A stretch of DNA of 64,000 nucleotides from Hemerocallis citrina (Eukaryota > Streptophyta > Magnoliopsida > Asparagales > Asphodelaceae): contig JACEHZ010000372.1 in NCBI GenBank assembly GCA_017893485.1, positions 1,730,001 to 1,794,000 of the forward strand, in the 5' to 3' direction. Below the pieces are notes generated by a model. It ran no database searches. It was not told where the DNA came from and saw only the letters and a program-made list of their open reading frames with translations. A program made the translations under genes and the position numbers. The stretch's first letter is position 1. Each line of letters starts with the position of its first letter. Of the stretch, positions 24,150 to 35,398 are shown piece by piece.

Positions 24150-24780
24150 GTACCTTCCCGTCAAAGGGATACGTACGGTGCCGTCTCACAAGTTGAGGAC
24201 ACGGGTTGCGTATCTCGCGCTGTTAATTCCTGAAGTACCGTGGCTAGGGGTGCCACAGGATGCATTGTGCAGTCCTGCGCTTGCGATATCCCAGAGGGTG
24301 CCACAGGGTAGGCTTTGCGCTACCCTGCGCTTGCGAAACCCTGAATGACACCCGATACATTGGGTTCGTCTAATTTGAGTGAGGTCCGGTTAGCCGGGTC
24401 GCGGTGGCGAACATAGACACCACGGGCGAAATGCAACAGTGGCACATGACCACATCTGCAGCCTCGCGAGTCACGTGTAGTTGTCAGGAACAGGTTGTGT
24501 ACAATTAGAACTCATAACGCGGGTTCAATCCCTATATATGGAGAAACGGCTTGAGATGGAGCCGCATGTAGTATGGGCTGCATGTTGCTTTCAGAGACTT
24601 GCTGACATTAGATAAAGAAGCATCCTAGTTCTACCTTCCCGTCAAAGGGATACGTACGGTGCCATCTCACATGTTGAGGACACGGGTTGCGTATCTCGCG
24701 CTGTTAATTCCTGAACTGCCGTGGGTGGGTGTCAGGAACGGGTTGTGTACAATTAGAACTCATAACGCGGTTTCAAATCG
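24150..24780. repeat. Duplicated blocks near the 3' end of the solo LTR
   Basis: About 24150-24240 and 24631-24720 are near-identical (CCTTCCCGTCAAAGGGATAC through CTGTTAATTCCTGAA). About 24492-24535 and 24729-24775 are near-identical (GTTGTGTACAATTAGAACTC). These repeats are direct. Confidence 0.85.
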
Positions 24781-25200
24781 CTGACATTAGAATAGGAAGT
24801 GTCCTAGTTCTATTTAAATATTGCATTAGAGTCTAGTCATAGCACTCACGAACACTTAAACTACACAACACTATTGCTATATTTTGTATATTGTTTGGAA
24901 GATTCGCTGCTATATGATCAGCCTTTAAGCGTCAGTGAATACTGACGTCCCCACTTCCATAGGTACTGGATCGCCGAAGTACAAAGGCGAGATTCAAGAG
25001 GACTCAAGGCAAGGAAAGCAAGGAGTCAGTATTAAATTTAGTTCCGCTGCAAAATATGTATTGATTCTGTATTAGTTAAGAGGTACTCTGATGTAAGATG
25101 TTGAAGGTTGTAATACTTAGAAATGTAAAGGTAATATTGTAACTCTATTGTAAGATATTACAGTTGTACAGTATTCAGACTTGTAACACATTGTGTATTG

Positions 25201-25206
25201 AATAAA
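25201..25206 (+). terminator. AATAAA polyadenylation-type signal of the solo LTR
   Basis: AATAAA follows a T/GTA-rich stretch about 100 bp before the LTR end, as expected for the R/U5 region of an LTR. Confidence 0.4.
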
Positions 25207-25311
25207 AAGTTTTAAATTCTCCTGTTTTTCTGTGAATTGTGACTAATTGAAGAAAAGGTCTTGGCTCGTGTCACGGTTTTCCAGTGTCGGAAATCGGGGC
25301 GCTACAGTTTT

Positions 25312-25665
25312 TCCCCAACCGACCTGTTTTTTTTTATTCCCTAAACGCCCCACTCGCTTTTTGAAAAAGCGAGTGTGGTATAATCCCCCCATGCTTTTCT
25401 AAAAAGCGAGTCTTAGGGTTCAGAAAATTAGAAATCTAAGACTTGCTTTTTGAAAAACCGTGGTGGATTATGCCACACTCACTTTTTCAAAAAGCGAGTC
25501 TTGGCCTTTTTTGCCCAGCAACACTCGCTTTTTGAAAAAGCAGGGGGAATTATCCCACACTCGCTTTTTCAAAAAGCGAGTGTCGTTTGGGACTTAAACC
25601 CCCCACCCCCGAACAGATCTCACTATTCCTATTTTCTTTCTCCTTCTTCGCTCGCGAAACCCTAA
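25312..25665. repeat. Left terminal inverted repeat of MULE-1 (inner part)
   Basis: Six palindromes of type ACTCGCTTT..AAAGCGAGT start at about 25351, 25390, 25438, 25482, 25522 and 25557. They are followed by CAGATCTCACT and GCGAAACCCTAACCCATC. It is the inverted match of 29805-30180. Confidence 0.9.
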
Positions 25666-25699
25666 CCCATCGTCGAAATTCTTCCTGTCGAGACGCGAG

Positions 25700-26014
25700 A
25701 TGCTGACGTCCTGTCGAGCACAAGCTGATGCGGTGGGAAAGGGGGCGACCCTCGATGCTATCCTAAACACTCCCGCTTATCGAACCAGTGCACGAGCTCC
25801 TCGTGTGAAGAGAGTTGCCCGTAAACCACCACGTCGGCCTAGAAATGAGGAAGAACAAGAGGATGAAGTTGAAGAGGATGAAATCCAAGTACAGGGGGCA
25901 GAACAACAAAAGGAAGAGGAGCCGATAATAATGTCTGGTATGACACAGAAAACTCCATCACCGCGAGGTAAGAGGCAACGGCGACCTCCCACATTGTTCA
26001 CCCCGAACCCGTGA
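25700..26014 (+). pseudogene. MULE-1 second gene, exon 2 only
   Basis: A 104-aa frame starting MLTSCRAQADAV-KGATLDAILNTP and ending in a basic tail plus TPNP. It matches the C-terminal exon of the second gene of MULE-2 (40760-41134), with the same order: helical start, proline/arginine stretch, acidic Glu-rich stretch, then a KRQRR-type basic motif. Exon 1 (the mobile-domain part) is absent, and the terminal inverted repeat runs almost directly into this exon, so a deletion removed the 5' half. It is oriented towards the transposase gene, as in MULE-2. Confidence 0.75.
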
Positions 26015-26409
26015 AGCGACTTCATATTTTGATTATGTGATTTTTTGGTTGTAATTATAATGTAACTTATTGTGTATCTCAATATTGTAATCAACTTTTC
26101 AAAAGTGGAATCATTGAAATTCAAAATTTGGTATAGGGTGTGTGAGTGGTGTTTTAGTTTTAAGGTTTTGTGAATTTTTTTGGATTTTGCTGAGATATGT
26201 AGATGAAATGTGGAATGTGGTTGAAATGTGGGTTTTGTTGAGATGTTGTGCGATTCGGTTTTAAGTTGAAATGTGGTAGTTGAGATGTGGAAGTAGAGAT
26301 GGTGTGAGATGTTTTTGGAATTTGATGTGAAATATAAGTTGTGGTTGATGCTGGAGTAGTGTGTAGTGAATTTTTGTCCCACCAAGAGATCAGATATTGG
26401 GTTCTTCAG

Positions 26410-26900
26410 CATACAGAGCAAGACTCGCTTTTTGAAAAAGCGAGTCTTGGAATAAACACCCCGCTTTTTCAAAAAGCGAGTGTCCTCTAGGAAACAAGCA
26501 AACTCAACAGTCGCTTTTCAAAAAAGCGCGGTGTTGATACCTAGACTCGCTTTTCAAAAAAGCAAACTCAACAGTCGCTTTTCAAAAAAGCGAGTCTTGG
26601 GTTTGTATTCTTTTTGCCAGCAGACTCAAGACTCGCTTTCTCAGAAAGCGAGTCTAGTCATTAGTTCCACGGTTTCTGAGAAAGCGAATGTGAAACCAGA
26701 CAAGTATTGATCTCTGGAAAACACTGGACTCAAGACTCGCTTTCCCAAACACCGAGTCTATTTGTACCAAACACGCTTTCTGAAAAAGCGAGCATTCGGT
26801 TTGTTGATAAAAACCCTACAGGCGGAAGACTTGCTTTCTGAGAAAGCGAGGTTCTTTATATAAGACTCGATTTTTGGAAAGGCGAGTCTTGCCTATTTTA
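26410..26900. repeat. Palindrome array between the convergent MULE-1 genes
   Basis: About ten irregularly spaced palindromes, partly with the TIR-type core (GCTTTTTGAAAAAGC) and partly with the alternative core GCTTTCTCAGAAAGC, always within ACTCG..CGAGT. The position between the 3' ends of two convergent genes is the same as the 199-bp array of MULE-2. Confidence 0.85.
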
Positions 26901-27061
26901 ATGAAATTTTTATATTAGATTACAATACTCATAACGCAACAAACACACTATGATATCTACAGCTGATACAAACGAATTTTCAAAATAAAACTTTATCGTC
27001 TCTTTCTTCATAATTTAGTACAATTACAAAGTCCAAATTAAAAAGTACAAGCATACAATAG

Positions 27062-29540
27062 TTAAATGTTTTGAGTTCCAGTATTAGTGCATCGCCGTTT
27101 ATTGTGTCATTGCAAACCACATTTTGAACATTTCATCCCCGTACCACGACTTGACCTATCTCTCACATCCATGTCATTGCGGATTCTGGTAGTTCTAGGC
27201 CTGTCCTTCCTTTTACGTCGCAAACTAGCATCAGGTACGAGTTTTGGTCCATCAATAATAGGCCAATATGCTGGATCTAGAATAGGATGAAACAGTGGAG
27301 CGTATGTTTGTGCTAATGAAGTAACGGTGTAAAATTTATCAACAAGATGCTTGTGTTCGATTGCACGATATGCATAAGCTGCCAGTACATGAGAACATGG
27401 AATATGGTATAGATGAAATTTCATACATGTGCACGTTTTCGTTCCCAAATTCACAGAGTGCAAGTTTCCACCCTTCCTTTCTCCACTTACCATGCGTATA
27501 CCCGTTCTCACGGAAAAAACTCCCGGTTGATAATGGAACATTGTAACCTCATGTCCGTTTGCTCTCTCACGGCAACTATCGAGCAGTTCATATACTCTTC
27601 GAGCAAAAATCGTCCCTTCAGATAAAAGTTTACTGGCATTGGCACGCTATAATTTTGGCAAATTCAGCAAGTTTGGCCATGAACTTTTTGGGTTGGCGTT
27701 GGCACGCTATAATTTTGGCCTTTTTGCACAATGCCTTGCTACCAAATTTACTAAAAAAATTTGTAGCAAAATGACGCATACAATAACGGTGATATCCATT
27801 AGGTTCGTTCCAAGCTCCATTTTGTAAGTCCATAGCAGACATTATACCAGCATGACGATCAGAGATAACACACAACTCAGTGCGATCGGTGACATAATAT
27901 CGGATGCAAGTCATGAACCATGTCCACGTATTTATACTCTCTCCATCAACCAATGCAAATACAAACGGAAATAAGCAATCATTCGCATCTGGGGAAACAG
28001 CAATTAGCAAGCAACCCTTGTACTTACCGTACAAGTGAGTTCCGTCAATACTGATAACAGGTTTGCAAGACTTGAAACCTTCAATCGAAGGACCAAATGC
28101 CCAGAATACACCCTTGAATGTTTTCTCGCTAGGACTTGACTCACATTTATCCCAGTGAACAACGGTTCCTGTATTTGCTGCTTGAATTGCTATGAGTAGA
28201 AAAGGCAACTTCGTGTATGCTTCTTCGAAGGTACCATACAACCTCTCAATTGCCTTTTTTTTGCTAGCCAAGCTTTCTTATACGAAATCTGATAATTATA
28301 TTGTAATTTAACAATCCCAATAATTGACCTCGGTGTTAAACCGGTATCCCTTTTCACCACATCAACAATCAGATTACAAACAAGATTGCAATCAATTTTA
28401 CGGTGATCCTGATTCAACGTTGGATTCGTACAAGTGTGAGGCCCAACTATCTTCTTCACCACAAAATTCGTCCCGCCTTTTGGAACCATTGCTCGTTATC
28501 TCCAAGGGCAGCCACCATCACTTACTCCGGAGGGACCTTGCACGATCTCCTCAATGGTACGTTTTCTAGGTGCCATTTTGCATTTAACAGTGTACAGTGA
28601 GGGTGTAGATTTCAATGTTACGAATTCATGATATTTTTTGATAGAATACAACTTCACAGCCTGTTGAATCGACTGCTTACTTATAAACTCCTGTCCAACG
28701 TACAATTCGTCTACATTGGACGAACCAGACGACTCTTCTGGAACTAGGTGTACTCTAGCACCTTGAACCACCTCCTCGGTAACATGAGCGTCAACATTGG
28801 CGTAGCTATAAGTAGCTCTAACTTCATTAGAACTGTTGTTCGTAGGATTTACATTTGCTACATCATCATCTTCGTCTCCGTCATCATTTTCACCACTATC
28901 ATCATCTTCATCGTCTGTTTCTTCCTCTTCTTCATCATCGTCTAATAAGCTGTTGTTACAGACTGCATTTTGAAAGAGTTCAAATACACTGTTATTTGGA
29001 ACAGAGTTAGGAACCGGACTAGGTGGGCGTGGCAGCTCAACATTTAGAGAATTCGGGTTTGTTGTATTTGTGAAGGTGTACTCTTGTGAGGATACTGGAT
29101 TTGGTTGTGAAGATTAAGCGGGGTTAGACCTCATCTGCTGTGTAGGTACTACCCTTATGAAGCTTGAACTGGGAATATCATGTGGCTGAGCATTCAAAAT
29201 TTGAGTTTGCTGAATATATAACTCTAATACAGACCAAGCACAATTGGGATCAAATGTCCTAGCAGTCATTGACTTCAGCGCATTATCAGTAGATATGGGC
29301 ACTGTCATAAAATACTGACCATCTCCTCTTCCTGCTGCGTATCGAGCTAAAATTTTCACATTCCATTGATTCCTATCCCAATTAGTAACTTCATATATTT
29401 TCTCAACTACTTCTTCAAATGTAATGGTACGGGGTACCCAAACTATTTTCGGATCCAACACACTATAACAACAACCAATCTTTGGATCACGAAATTATTT
29501 CACCACCAAAGTAAAACCAGATAGGAATCTCCAAATCCAT
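27062..29540 (-). pseudogene. MULE-1 transposase (MURA-type), inactivated
   Basis: The homologous MULE-2 ORF at 36572-39256 shows the intended reading. The start is ATG 29540 with the same MDLEIPIW beginning, followed by a +1 insertion near 29490. Recognisable pieces are the PB1-like N-terminus (29461-29114), the MuDR-type DNA-binding region (28771-28190), the MULE domain with SIDGTHLYGKYKG and ISDRHAG (28271-27630), and the SWIM finger CTCMKFHLYHIPCSH (27541-27107). About 240 bp that carry the NLSEVFNS region in the intact copy are missing near 27545-27630. Next to the gap is a tandem duplication of a TTGGCACGCTATAATTTTGG block. A stop also cuts the terminal CCHC knuckle. Confidence 0.92.
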
Positions 29541-29804
29541 ACCTACGTTAATTTATACCAATAAGCGAGTTATTATCTACCCATAAAGAAAACCTAATGA
29601 AATTAACCAAAAAATAAGGCAATAAACATCATACCTTCACAAGATTATTTGGGTCAAAAAGTTGAAGTTGCTTTCCTCTTCAAGTATACCCAAATTCCAA
29701 AATTTAAACCTCTATCGGAAGATGGGTTTAAGGTGTCAAAAGCAATTTTATGGGTTAATCCACAAATTACGAGGGTACTTTGACGAATTTGAGATGAGAG
29801 ATGG

Positions 29805-30223
29805 GTTAGGGTTTCGGAGTTAGAAGAGGAAGAGAAAGAAAAGAGGGATAGTCAGATCTGTTTGGGGGTGGGAGGTTTAAGTCCCAAACGACACTCGCTT
29901 TTTGAGTGTGGGATAATTCCCCCACTGAAAAAGCGAGTGTGGGATAATTCCCCCGGCTTTTTCAAAAAGCGAGTGTTGCTGGGTAAAAAAGGCCAAGACT
30001 CGCTTTTTGAAAAAGGGAGTGTGGTATAATCCCTCATGGTTTTTCAAAAAGCGAGTCTTAGGTTTCTAATTCTCTGAAACCTAAGACTCGCTTTTTGAAA
30101 AAGCGTGCGAGATTATACCACACTCGCTTTTTCAAAAAGCGAGTGGGGCGTTTAGGAAATAAAAAAAAAGCAGGTCGGTTGGGGAAAAACTTTCAAAAAA
30201 AGGATCATTTTGGGAAAAAATTC
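29805..30223. repeat. Right terminal inverted repeat of MULE-1
   Basis: Inverted copy of the left end. It ends GGGAAAAAATTC just before the 9-bp duplication. It holds the same palindrome series, one of them shortened near 29900. Confidence 0.9.
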
Positions 30224-30232
30224 AACATACCC

Positions 30233-31719
30233 CAAGCACTGAAAAAACAAGGTTTAGGTAATATTTTAATCATTTTTTGTTTGTCTTTTAGTGGTTGGAT
30301 GTTTGTCTTTTAGTGGTTGAGGTAAGTTTGGGGTAAACTTTGAGGTATGTATAGTATTTGTGTTAAATTAAAGGTCGTGAACTTCAGTGACAATGTTCGT
30401 AATAAATTTTCGCAGAATTTATTTCATTCATTCCCCAAGGAAAAATGAATAAATGCATTGACAAATGAGAATAGCAATTATGGCGACGTTTTGAAATACT
30501 CCCCAGTCGTGCTTTTGGTTGTAATGATTGTCGACATCGCATATCATCAACATAAATGATCAAAGATGGTTTTTTGGCTTACGGGTAAAGAAAACAGATT
30601 GGGGTGTTTGGGTTATGCCTGTACTAATTCTCTATAATAGAGAAAGAGTACTGTGTTGATGATGTTTGGCTTCTAGCTCTAGGTTAGTATCAATCCTTTT
30701 GAGAATGCATTTTTAGTATCCAGCCAAACTTTACGGTATAGTATCAAAATGCATGCATTGTGTATGTAGACACTGAACTTGGATGAGGATACTATCCTCA
30801 TCCATTATGTCTATTACTGTCATCTATCACTATTTTGAAATCGTATTAGATTAATCAAAGTAATGATTGATGATACAATAAGTTACTTGGACTCTCCAAT
30901 TAATCTCGGATAGGAATTTAGAGTGAGAACATACATTCGAAAACATCAAAGCGATGATTGAGAGTGTATAAGGTGTGATGAATATTGTCACATGCTATAA
31001 CAATAATGATTAATTTAAGGCCACATAAAGGGAAGGCCCACTAGTTCATATAATTCAAATAATTTTATGTTACGTTGGCTATTTTTTCAAATTTTTGTAA
31101 AAACTAGCAAAATTCCTTCCACATTTGTTGACCAAATTTTATTTTTTTGGATTTGAGGGAAAAGTAGCTGGCTATATTTGGAAAAAGATATAGCAATTTG
31201 GGGGAAATTATTTTTTTGAAAGATCATATTATGTCGTTCCAAATTCCTCGAACAATAGATGATCTTTCATCCCAAAATATTTTTTTTAATTAAATCTATT
31301 GGACGAAATATGATATCATGTCCGAACAATTTTTGAAATTTATAAAAAATTATCTCGGATGGGAATTGATCTCCTGTTCGATGGATTTTTTTCCAATGTA
31401 AAGAAATAATTATATAGAATTAGGCCTATAAAACTTGTTATGCGCACATATTATAATTTAATTGAAATTTAATTAAGATTAAATTAAAATTTAATTAAGA
31501 TTCTTAATTAAAAAAGATATCAGACGGGAAATATTATCCCATCCTATACTTTTTTTAAAAAATAAAATTTAAACGGGACAAAAATTCATCTCCCTTCCGT
31601 CTCTTTTTAAAAATCCAAACTCATTTTTTGGGTGTAAGATCAAAACTCATTTTTTGGGTTTACACAACTACAACTATTTTTTAAATTTTTTATTTCTATT
31701 TGTCAAATACTTAAATTTT
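30233..31719. other. Non-coding flank with copia RT relic
   Basis: Apart from the RT relic (30490-30740), no gene is visible. 31080-31640 is AT-rich with scattered GGATGGGAATT/GGACGAAATATG motifs resembling 9000-9400, perhaps fragments of the same degraded DNA transposon. Confidence 0.5.
30490..30740 (-). pseudogene. Relic of a copia reverse transcriptase
   Basis: On the minus strand, WLDTKNAFSKG is readable near 30725-30695, which matches the copia RT motif around D-x-K-N-A-F. LIIYVDDMRC is readable near 30570-30535, matching the YVDD active-site motif. The distance between them is shorter than in intact RTs, so an internal deletion has occurred. No LTRs are evident nearby. Confidence 0.55.
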
Positions 31720-31735
31720 AACTTCCAACGACACA

Positions 31736-32392
31736 TTCTGTTTGCAGATCAATGTAGTTTGCGACAGGTGCCTCAACGCTGAAGAAGATGTCAATCACAT
31801 TCTGTTTCTCTGTCCAAAGGCACGTCTAACTTGGGAGGTAGTATGTAGAGGTTTTAGGTGTTCGCAGATCCCTATCTCAACCTACGACTTATGGGGGTTC
31901 ATTAGAGATGTCCACATCAAATTAGAGGATAGAAAGGCTTGGGATTTAGCAACTGCGGCGTCTATGTGGAACCTATGGCTAGAAAGAAACGATTTTATTT
32001 TTTGCAATAAAGATTATAGATTTCCTTTTTCTATGAATAAAATGTTTCTTCTCATCCATGATTGGGTAGGTGCTCAGGAGGCAGCAAAGAGAACCAGGAA
32101 CAGTCCTGAAGATTAGTGAAGCTGGAAGTTGATAGCGATCGGTTTCATTGTAACGGCTGGGACAGCATGCTGGTTTACTGTTATTGATGTAGGTCTTCTG
32201 TTAGGTGTTAGATGTTTTTGTTGATGTTGCTCTATTTTGTATTAGGCCTGTTATTCCTGTTGTTGGCCTTTTTTGGATGTTGCACTAGTTAAGCTGCGCT
32301 TACGCGTCAGCTTTTCTGTATTTGTCGATCTTGTTGTACTTTGTTTCCTTAAATTCTCGTTAATGAAACGATGGCTTCGGTCATCTTATTAT

Positions 32393-32440
<48 letters not shown>
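31736..32440 (+). mobile_element. 5'-truncated LINE (L1-type) with poly(A) tail
   Basis: Flanked by the 15-bp duplication ACTTCCAACGACACA (31721-31735 and 32441-32455). It ends in about 48 A residues. The length of the duplication, the poly(A) and the truncated 5' end are hallmarks of target-primed reverse transcription. Only the last part of ORF2 is retained. Confidence 0.93.
31742..32116 (+). pseudogene. LINE ORF2 C-terminus (zf-RVT zinc-binding region)
   Basis: A frame of about 120 aa reading CDRCLNAEEDVNHILFLCPKA near its start matches the C-x2-C..E..H-x-L-F-x-C-P motif of the reverse transcriptase zinc-binding region at the C-terminus of plant L1 ORF2 proteins. A Trp-rich region follows (WNLWLERND). 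The endonuclease and RT domains are absent because of 5' truncation, so it is non-functional. Confidence 0.85.
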
Positions 32441-32443
<3 letters not shown>

Positions 32444-32455
32444 TCCAACGACACA

Positions 32456-32791
32456 GATGCTCTAAGTTTGTGTTGAACATATTTGTGAGGTAATATTCAT
32501 AATTTCGTAAGTTTTCACTTAATTTCATTGTAGAGAAGGCCCAGTTTAGGGCAGGCCCTTTAAAGGACCAGGTTAGATTTTGGTGGGCCAACCTTGAAGA
32601 ATTGTAGCGGGCCTGGTTTTCATTTAAATTGGCTGATTGCAAAACTTTTGAATCAAAAGAATTATATGCTCAATCCTACTAAACAGAGTGATTATTATAT
32701 TCTAATCACAGAATTTAATTTATGATTCTCAAAGATCTGCCAAATTTACAAATACATGAAGTTCCAGAAAAACATCGTCAAGTTTCAGGAA
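32456..32791. other. Non-coding flank left of copia C (GAUT 3' side)
   Basis: No gene. The last 40 bp (ACATGAAGTTCCAGAAAAACAT) are homologous to 43549-43580. With 43350 onwards they form one locus interrupted by copia C. Confidence 0.6.
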
Positions 32792-32796
32792 GATTC

Positions 32797-33514
32797 TGTC
32801 GGAGAAATCTACTCTCAACTCGTAGTGCTAATAGCGAAAACACACCACAAGCAATAGAAGCTCCTAAGACTTAGATGAACCAAGAATAAGACACCACAAT
32901 ATATGGATCTCACAAGAACACAACCAATATGTAGAAATAACCAATACTTCTTATTCCTCAAAGAAATAAAAAGATTATAAAAGAGATTACAACTCTCAAT
33001 CTCTCTCTCTCACTTTTGAAACACTCAGCACAATTCTCTCTTGAAGTTGGACAATGATAACGGCTCACCTCTTGATACACAAATTGATCTATTCAGATTA
33101 GATTAGATCCAAAAAGATAACTAAACCCTAGAGTTTACGGCCATATATATAGCCCCCAAGTAAACTCTAAAAGATAAACACAAATATAGCAATTGGGCCT
33201 TTAAACTCGTAAGCCCAAAAACAATCAGCCGACATTGTCGGTCGACCGCACCCCAAGTGTCGATCGACTGCAATGTGTAGACCAACCCAGAGAGCTGACC
33301 AATCGACTGCACCCCCAAGGTCGATCGACCGTCCCCTCCTTTGTTGGACCTGTACACTCGAAGAACTCTCAACAGCCAGGGTCGGTCGACCGCAACCTTC
33401 CAGACTGCATTCTTTTACTTCGGTGCTTGTCTTCTCTTACTTCTTTGTTTCATCCTCTTCTTCTCCAACTTTAAGTATTCAGTGCCTACGTATAGTTGAG
33501 GCCAAACCCTAACA
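32797..33514 (-). repeat. 3' LTR of copia C
   Basis: 718 bp. It contains a cluster of GTCGAC/GTCGATCGAC palindromes (about 33228-33395) upstream, in minus-strand sense, of a TATATATA box (about 33142-33152). Confidence 0.95.
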
Positions 33515-34010
33515 ATCTCCCACTTGGACCAAATACATCATGCTTTAAAGTTATTGTAATCTTCTCCTCGCATTATCTCTGCCAATCTCCCACTTTCATG
33601 GAAGACCCAAGTACTCCCCACTCTCATGAAGAGCACATCTGCCACTCCACCACGTGGAGTGCACCAATCACCCCTCATCGCCTCATGAAGGATGTGCTCC
33701 ACCAATCGCATAGAGCACGAATACCGGAGAAACAACCTCCCATGTCAGATTCCGTGTTATGAGACTCCTCAACCCGCAAGATCTCCATCAACACCGGACA
33801 TTGTTCAAAGCCTCTCAATGCACCATCTACATTAGAAACCTCCGTGGACGACACCTCTACAAACTCCGTAGACTGTTCAACCCCTATAGTCCCAATTCGG
33901 TTACCCTCATCGACATCACCCCGCATATCGATATCAGTGCTCTCTATCACACAAGAGCAACTTGAAGCTTCAACTGCCAATTCGCAAAGTACCCTTTCCG
34001 CCGTAACGTC

Positions 34011-35372
34011 TTACCCACTAGGATCACTTTCATGGCCAGCAGCTCCCACTAAATTAGTAACCTCCCCTCTACAACTGAAAGAACTCAGTTGTACCCCACA
34101 CAACCTACTACTCGATTCCGGCTGAGAGTCAACTACAGGAGAAATGCTCCTCACGTCTCTAAGCAAATACAACGTTCCCTCACACTTTTCTTTTGCAATC
34201 ACCCTTGAATCTGTAGCTGTACACCACTCCCCACTACCAACTGTAGTAGACAACCATTCTTTATCTAGCCTTCCAATTGAGATAAGATTTTCTTTCAAGT
34301 CTGGAACATGCCTTGTCTCCCGCAAGACAACACTTTGATCATCAATGGTGTTCACGCGAACAGTACCAACCCCACGTACAGGACACCGGTGACCATTTCC
34401 ACGATCACAACTCCAAAAGAACCATCTTCGTAGTCATCAAATACCTCTCTCATCGGAGTGCAATGAAAATAAGCTCCCGAATCAATACACCAATCTTGAG
34501 TGCCCAACTCCTCCCGAGCTGATAAGCATAGATTCTCAACAAGCCCCACTTGAGCTTCCTTTGGGGTATTTTTCTTCAGTTTCTCCTGCTTCTTCTTCAT
34601 ATAAGCCTTGCAACTGCGCATCATGTGATCCTTCTTGTGACAATACCAGCACTCAGGCCCATGTCCCCCATTGCTGTCATCAGACCCACTCTCTGATGAA
34701 CTACTCCGATCCTTTCTTCTTCGACTGCTCTTAGATCTCCCACGTCTCTTCGCAACGTACATGACAGAATCTCTAGAAGATGATGATGGATATCCCCCGT
34801 TTCTCACCATTCTCACCTCCTCGTTCAGAATGCTACTCACCACATTCTGTAGAGTCGTCGAATCTGTCATAGTGCCTATAATAGTCTGTTCCAACGTACC
34901 ATAACTATCGGGTAAAGTAGATAGAAGTAACAATGACTGCCCTCTCTGAAAACTTCAAACCTACAGCTTTCATCTGGTTGTAAACCATACAGTAATTGTG
35001 CACATGCTCTGCTTCTGAACCCCCTTCCTTCAATTTCATATTAACTAATTTCTTCAGATGAAGAATTTGGTTAGATGCCGACGGGTTCTCATACATATCC
35101 ATGAGAATCTCCATAGCCTCCTTTGTTGTCTTTGCCTTCGAGATATGAAATAACACCTTCTTACTCAGCCCCAACTGAATCTGCCCCAGCGCCTTCTGAT
35201 CCAAATGATTCCAATCCGCCAAGACCTTTGCATCCTTGTTTGCACCTACTGGCTGCTCATCAAACAACGGACCATCAAGATCTTTCTAACGAAGATACGC
35301 TATCATCTAAATTTTCCACATCGCAAAGTCACTCCCATCGAATTTCTCGATCTTCATCTTGTTATCGGCCAT
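34011..35372 (-). pseudogene. Copia C gag-protease remnant
   Basis: The probable start is ATG at 35372, reading MADNKMKIEKFDG, followed by early stops. 35267-34905 holds the gag UBN2 capsid region (LDQKALGQIQLGL, then a long helical part). 34933-34352, after a frameshift, holds the rest of gag, a Ser/Arg-rich linker, a CCHC knuckle (CWYCHKKDHMMRSC) and a protease start (WCIDSGAYFH). 34355-34011 continues the protease (RHVPDLKENLISIGRL). The remaining internal DNA up to the left LTR (33515-34010) shows no integrase or RT motif. The element is gag-protease only by structure and now broken. Confidence 0.88.
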
Positions 35373-35398
35373 CTCGAACCAACTGCTCTGATACCACT

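Larger units (their letters stand above)
19478..25306 (+). mobile_element. Solo-LTR-like insertion of 5.8 kb
   Basis: Starts TGTAATATCCCGG and ends GGGCGCTACA (TG..CA). It is flanked by the 5-bp duplication GTTTT (19473-19477 and 25307-25311). Removing it restores the MULE-1 terminal repeat exactly as seen at the right end, so the boundaries are firm. It has no coding region, no second terminal repeat and no primer site. It does have a TATA box and a late AATAAA. This fits a very long solo LTR, as in gypsy lineages with multi-kilobase LTRs; the lineage is not determined. About half of it is tandem repeats. Confidence 0.8.
19440..30223 (-). mobile_element. MULE-1: Mutator-like transposon, degraded and interrupted
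   Basis: Flanked by the perfect 9-bp duplication AACATACCC (19431-19439 and 30224-30232). Both ends begin GAATTTTTTCCCAAAATGA. The left terminal inverted repeat (19440-19477 plus 25312-25665) is split by a 5.8-kb insertion; the right one is about 29805-30223. Without the insertion the element is about 4.95 kb. It contains a dead transposase gene (minus strand) and exon 2 of the second gene (plus strand), convergent, with palindromes between them. It is the same family as MULE-2, which has an intact transposase. Confidence 0.93.

Noticed and set aside
23960..24350. GC-richer stretch that might be an rRNA or tRNA fragment
   Set aside because: No conserved rRNA core or cloverleaf could be recognised. 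It lies in the solo LTR and is partly duplicated at 24631-24780.
25351..25585. Regularly spaced repeats resembling a CRISPR array
   Set aside because: The units are perfect palindromes inside a MULE end with an inverted copy at the other end; spacers are also conserved between copies. The context is eukaryotic.
32273..32642. Poly-Lys / poly-Phe open frames
   Set aside because: They cross the LINE poly(A) tail.
33235..34338. Plus-strand frames in copia C LTR and gag
   Set aside because: Antisense to the element; no conserved domains and not shared with the other LTR.
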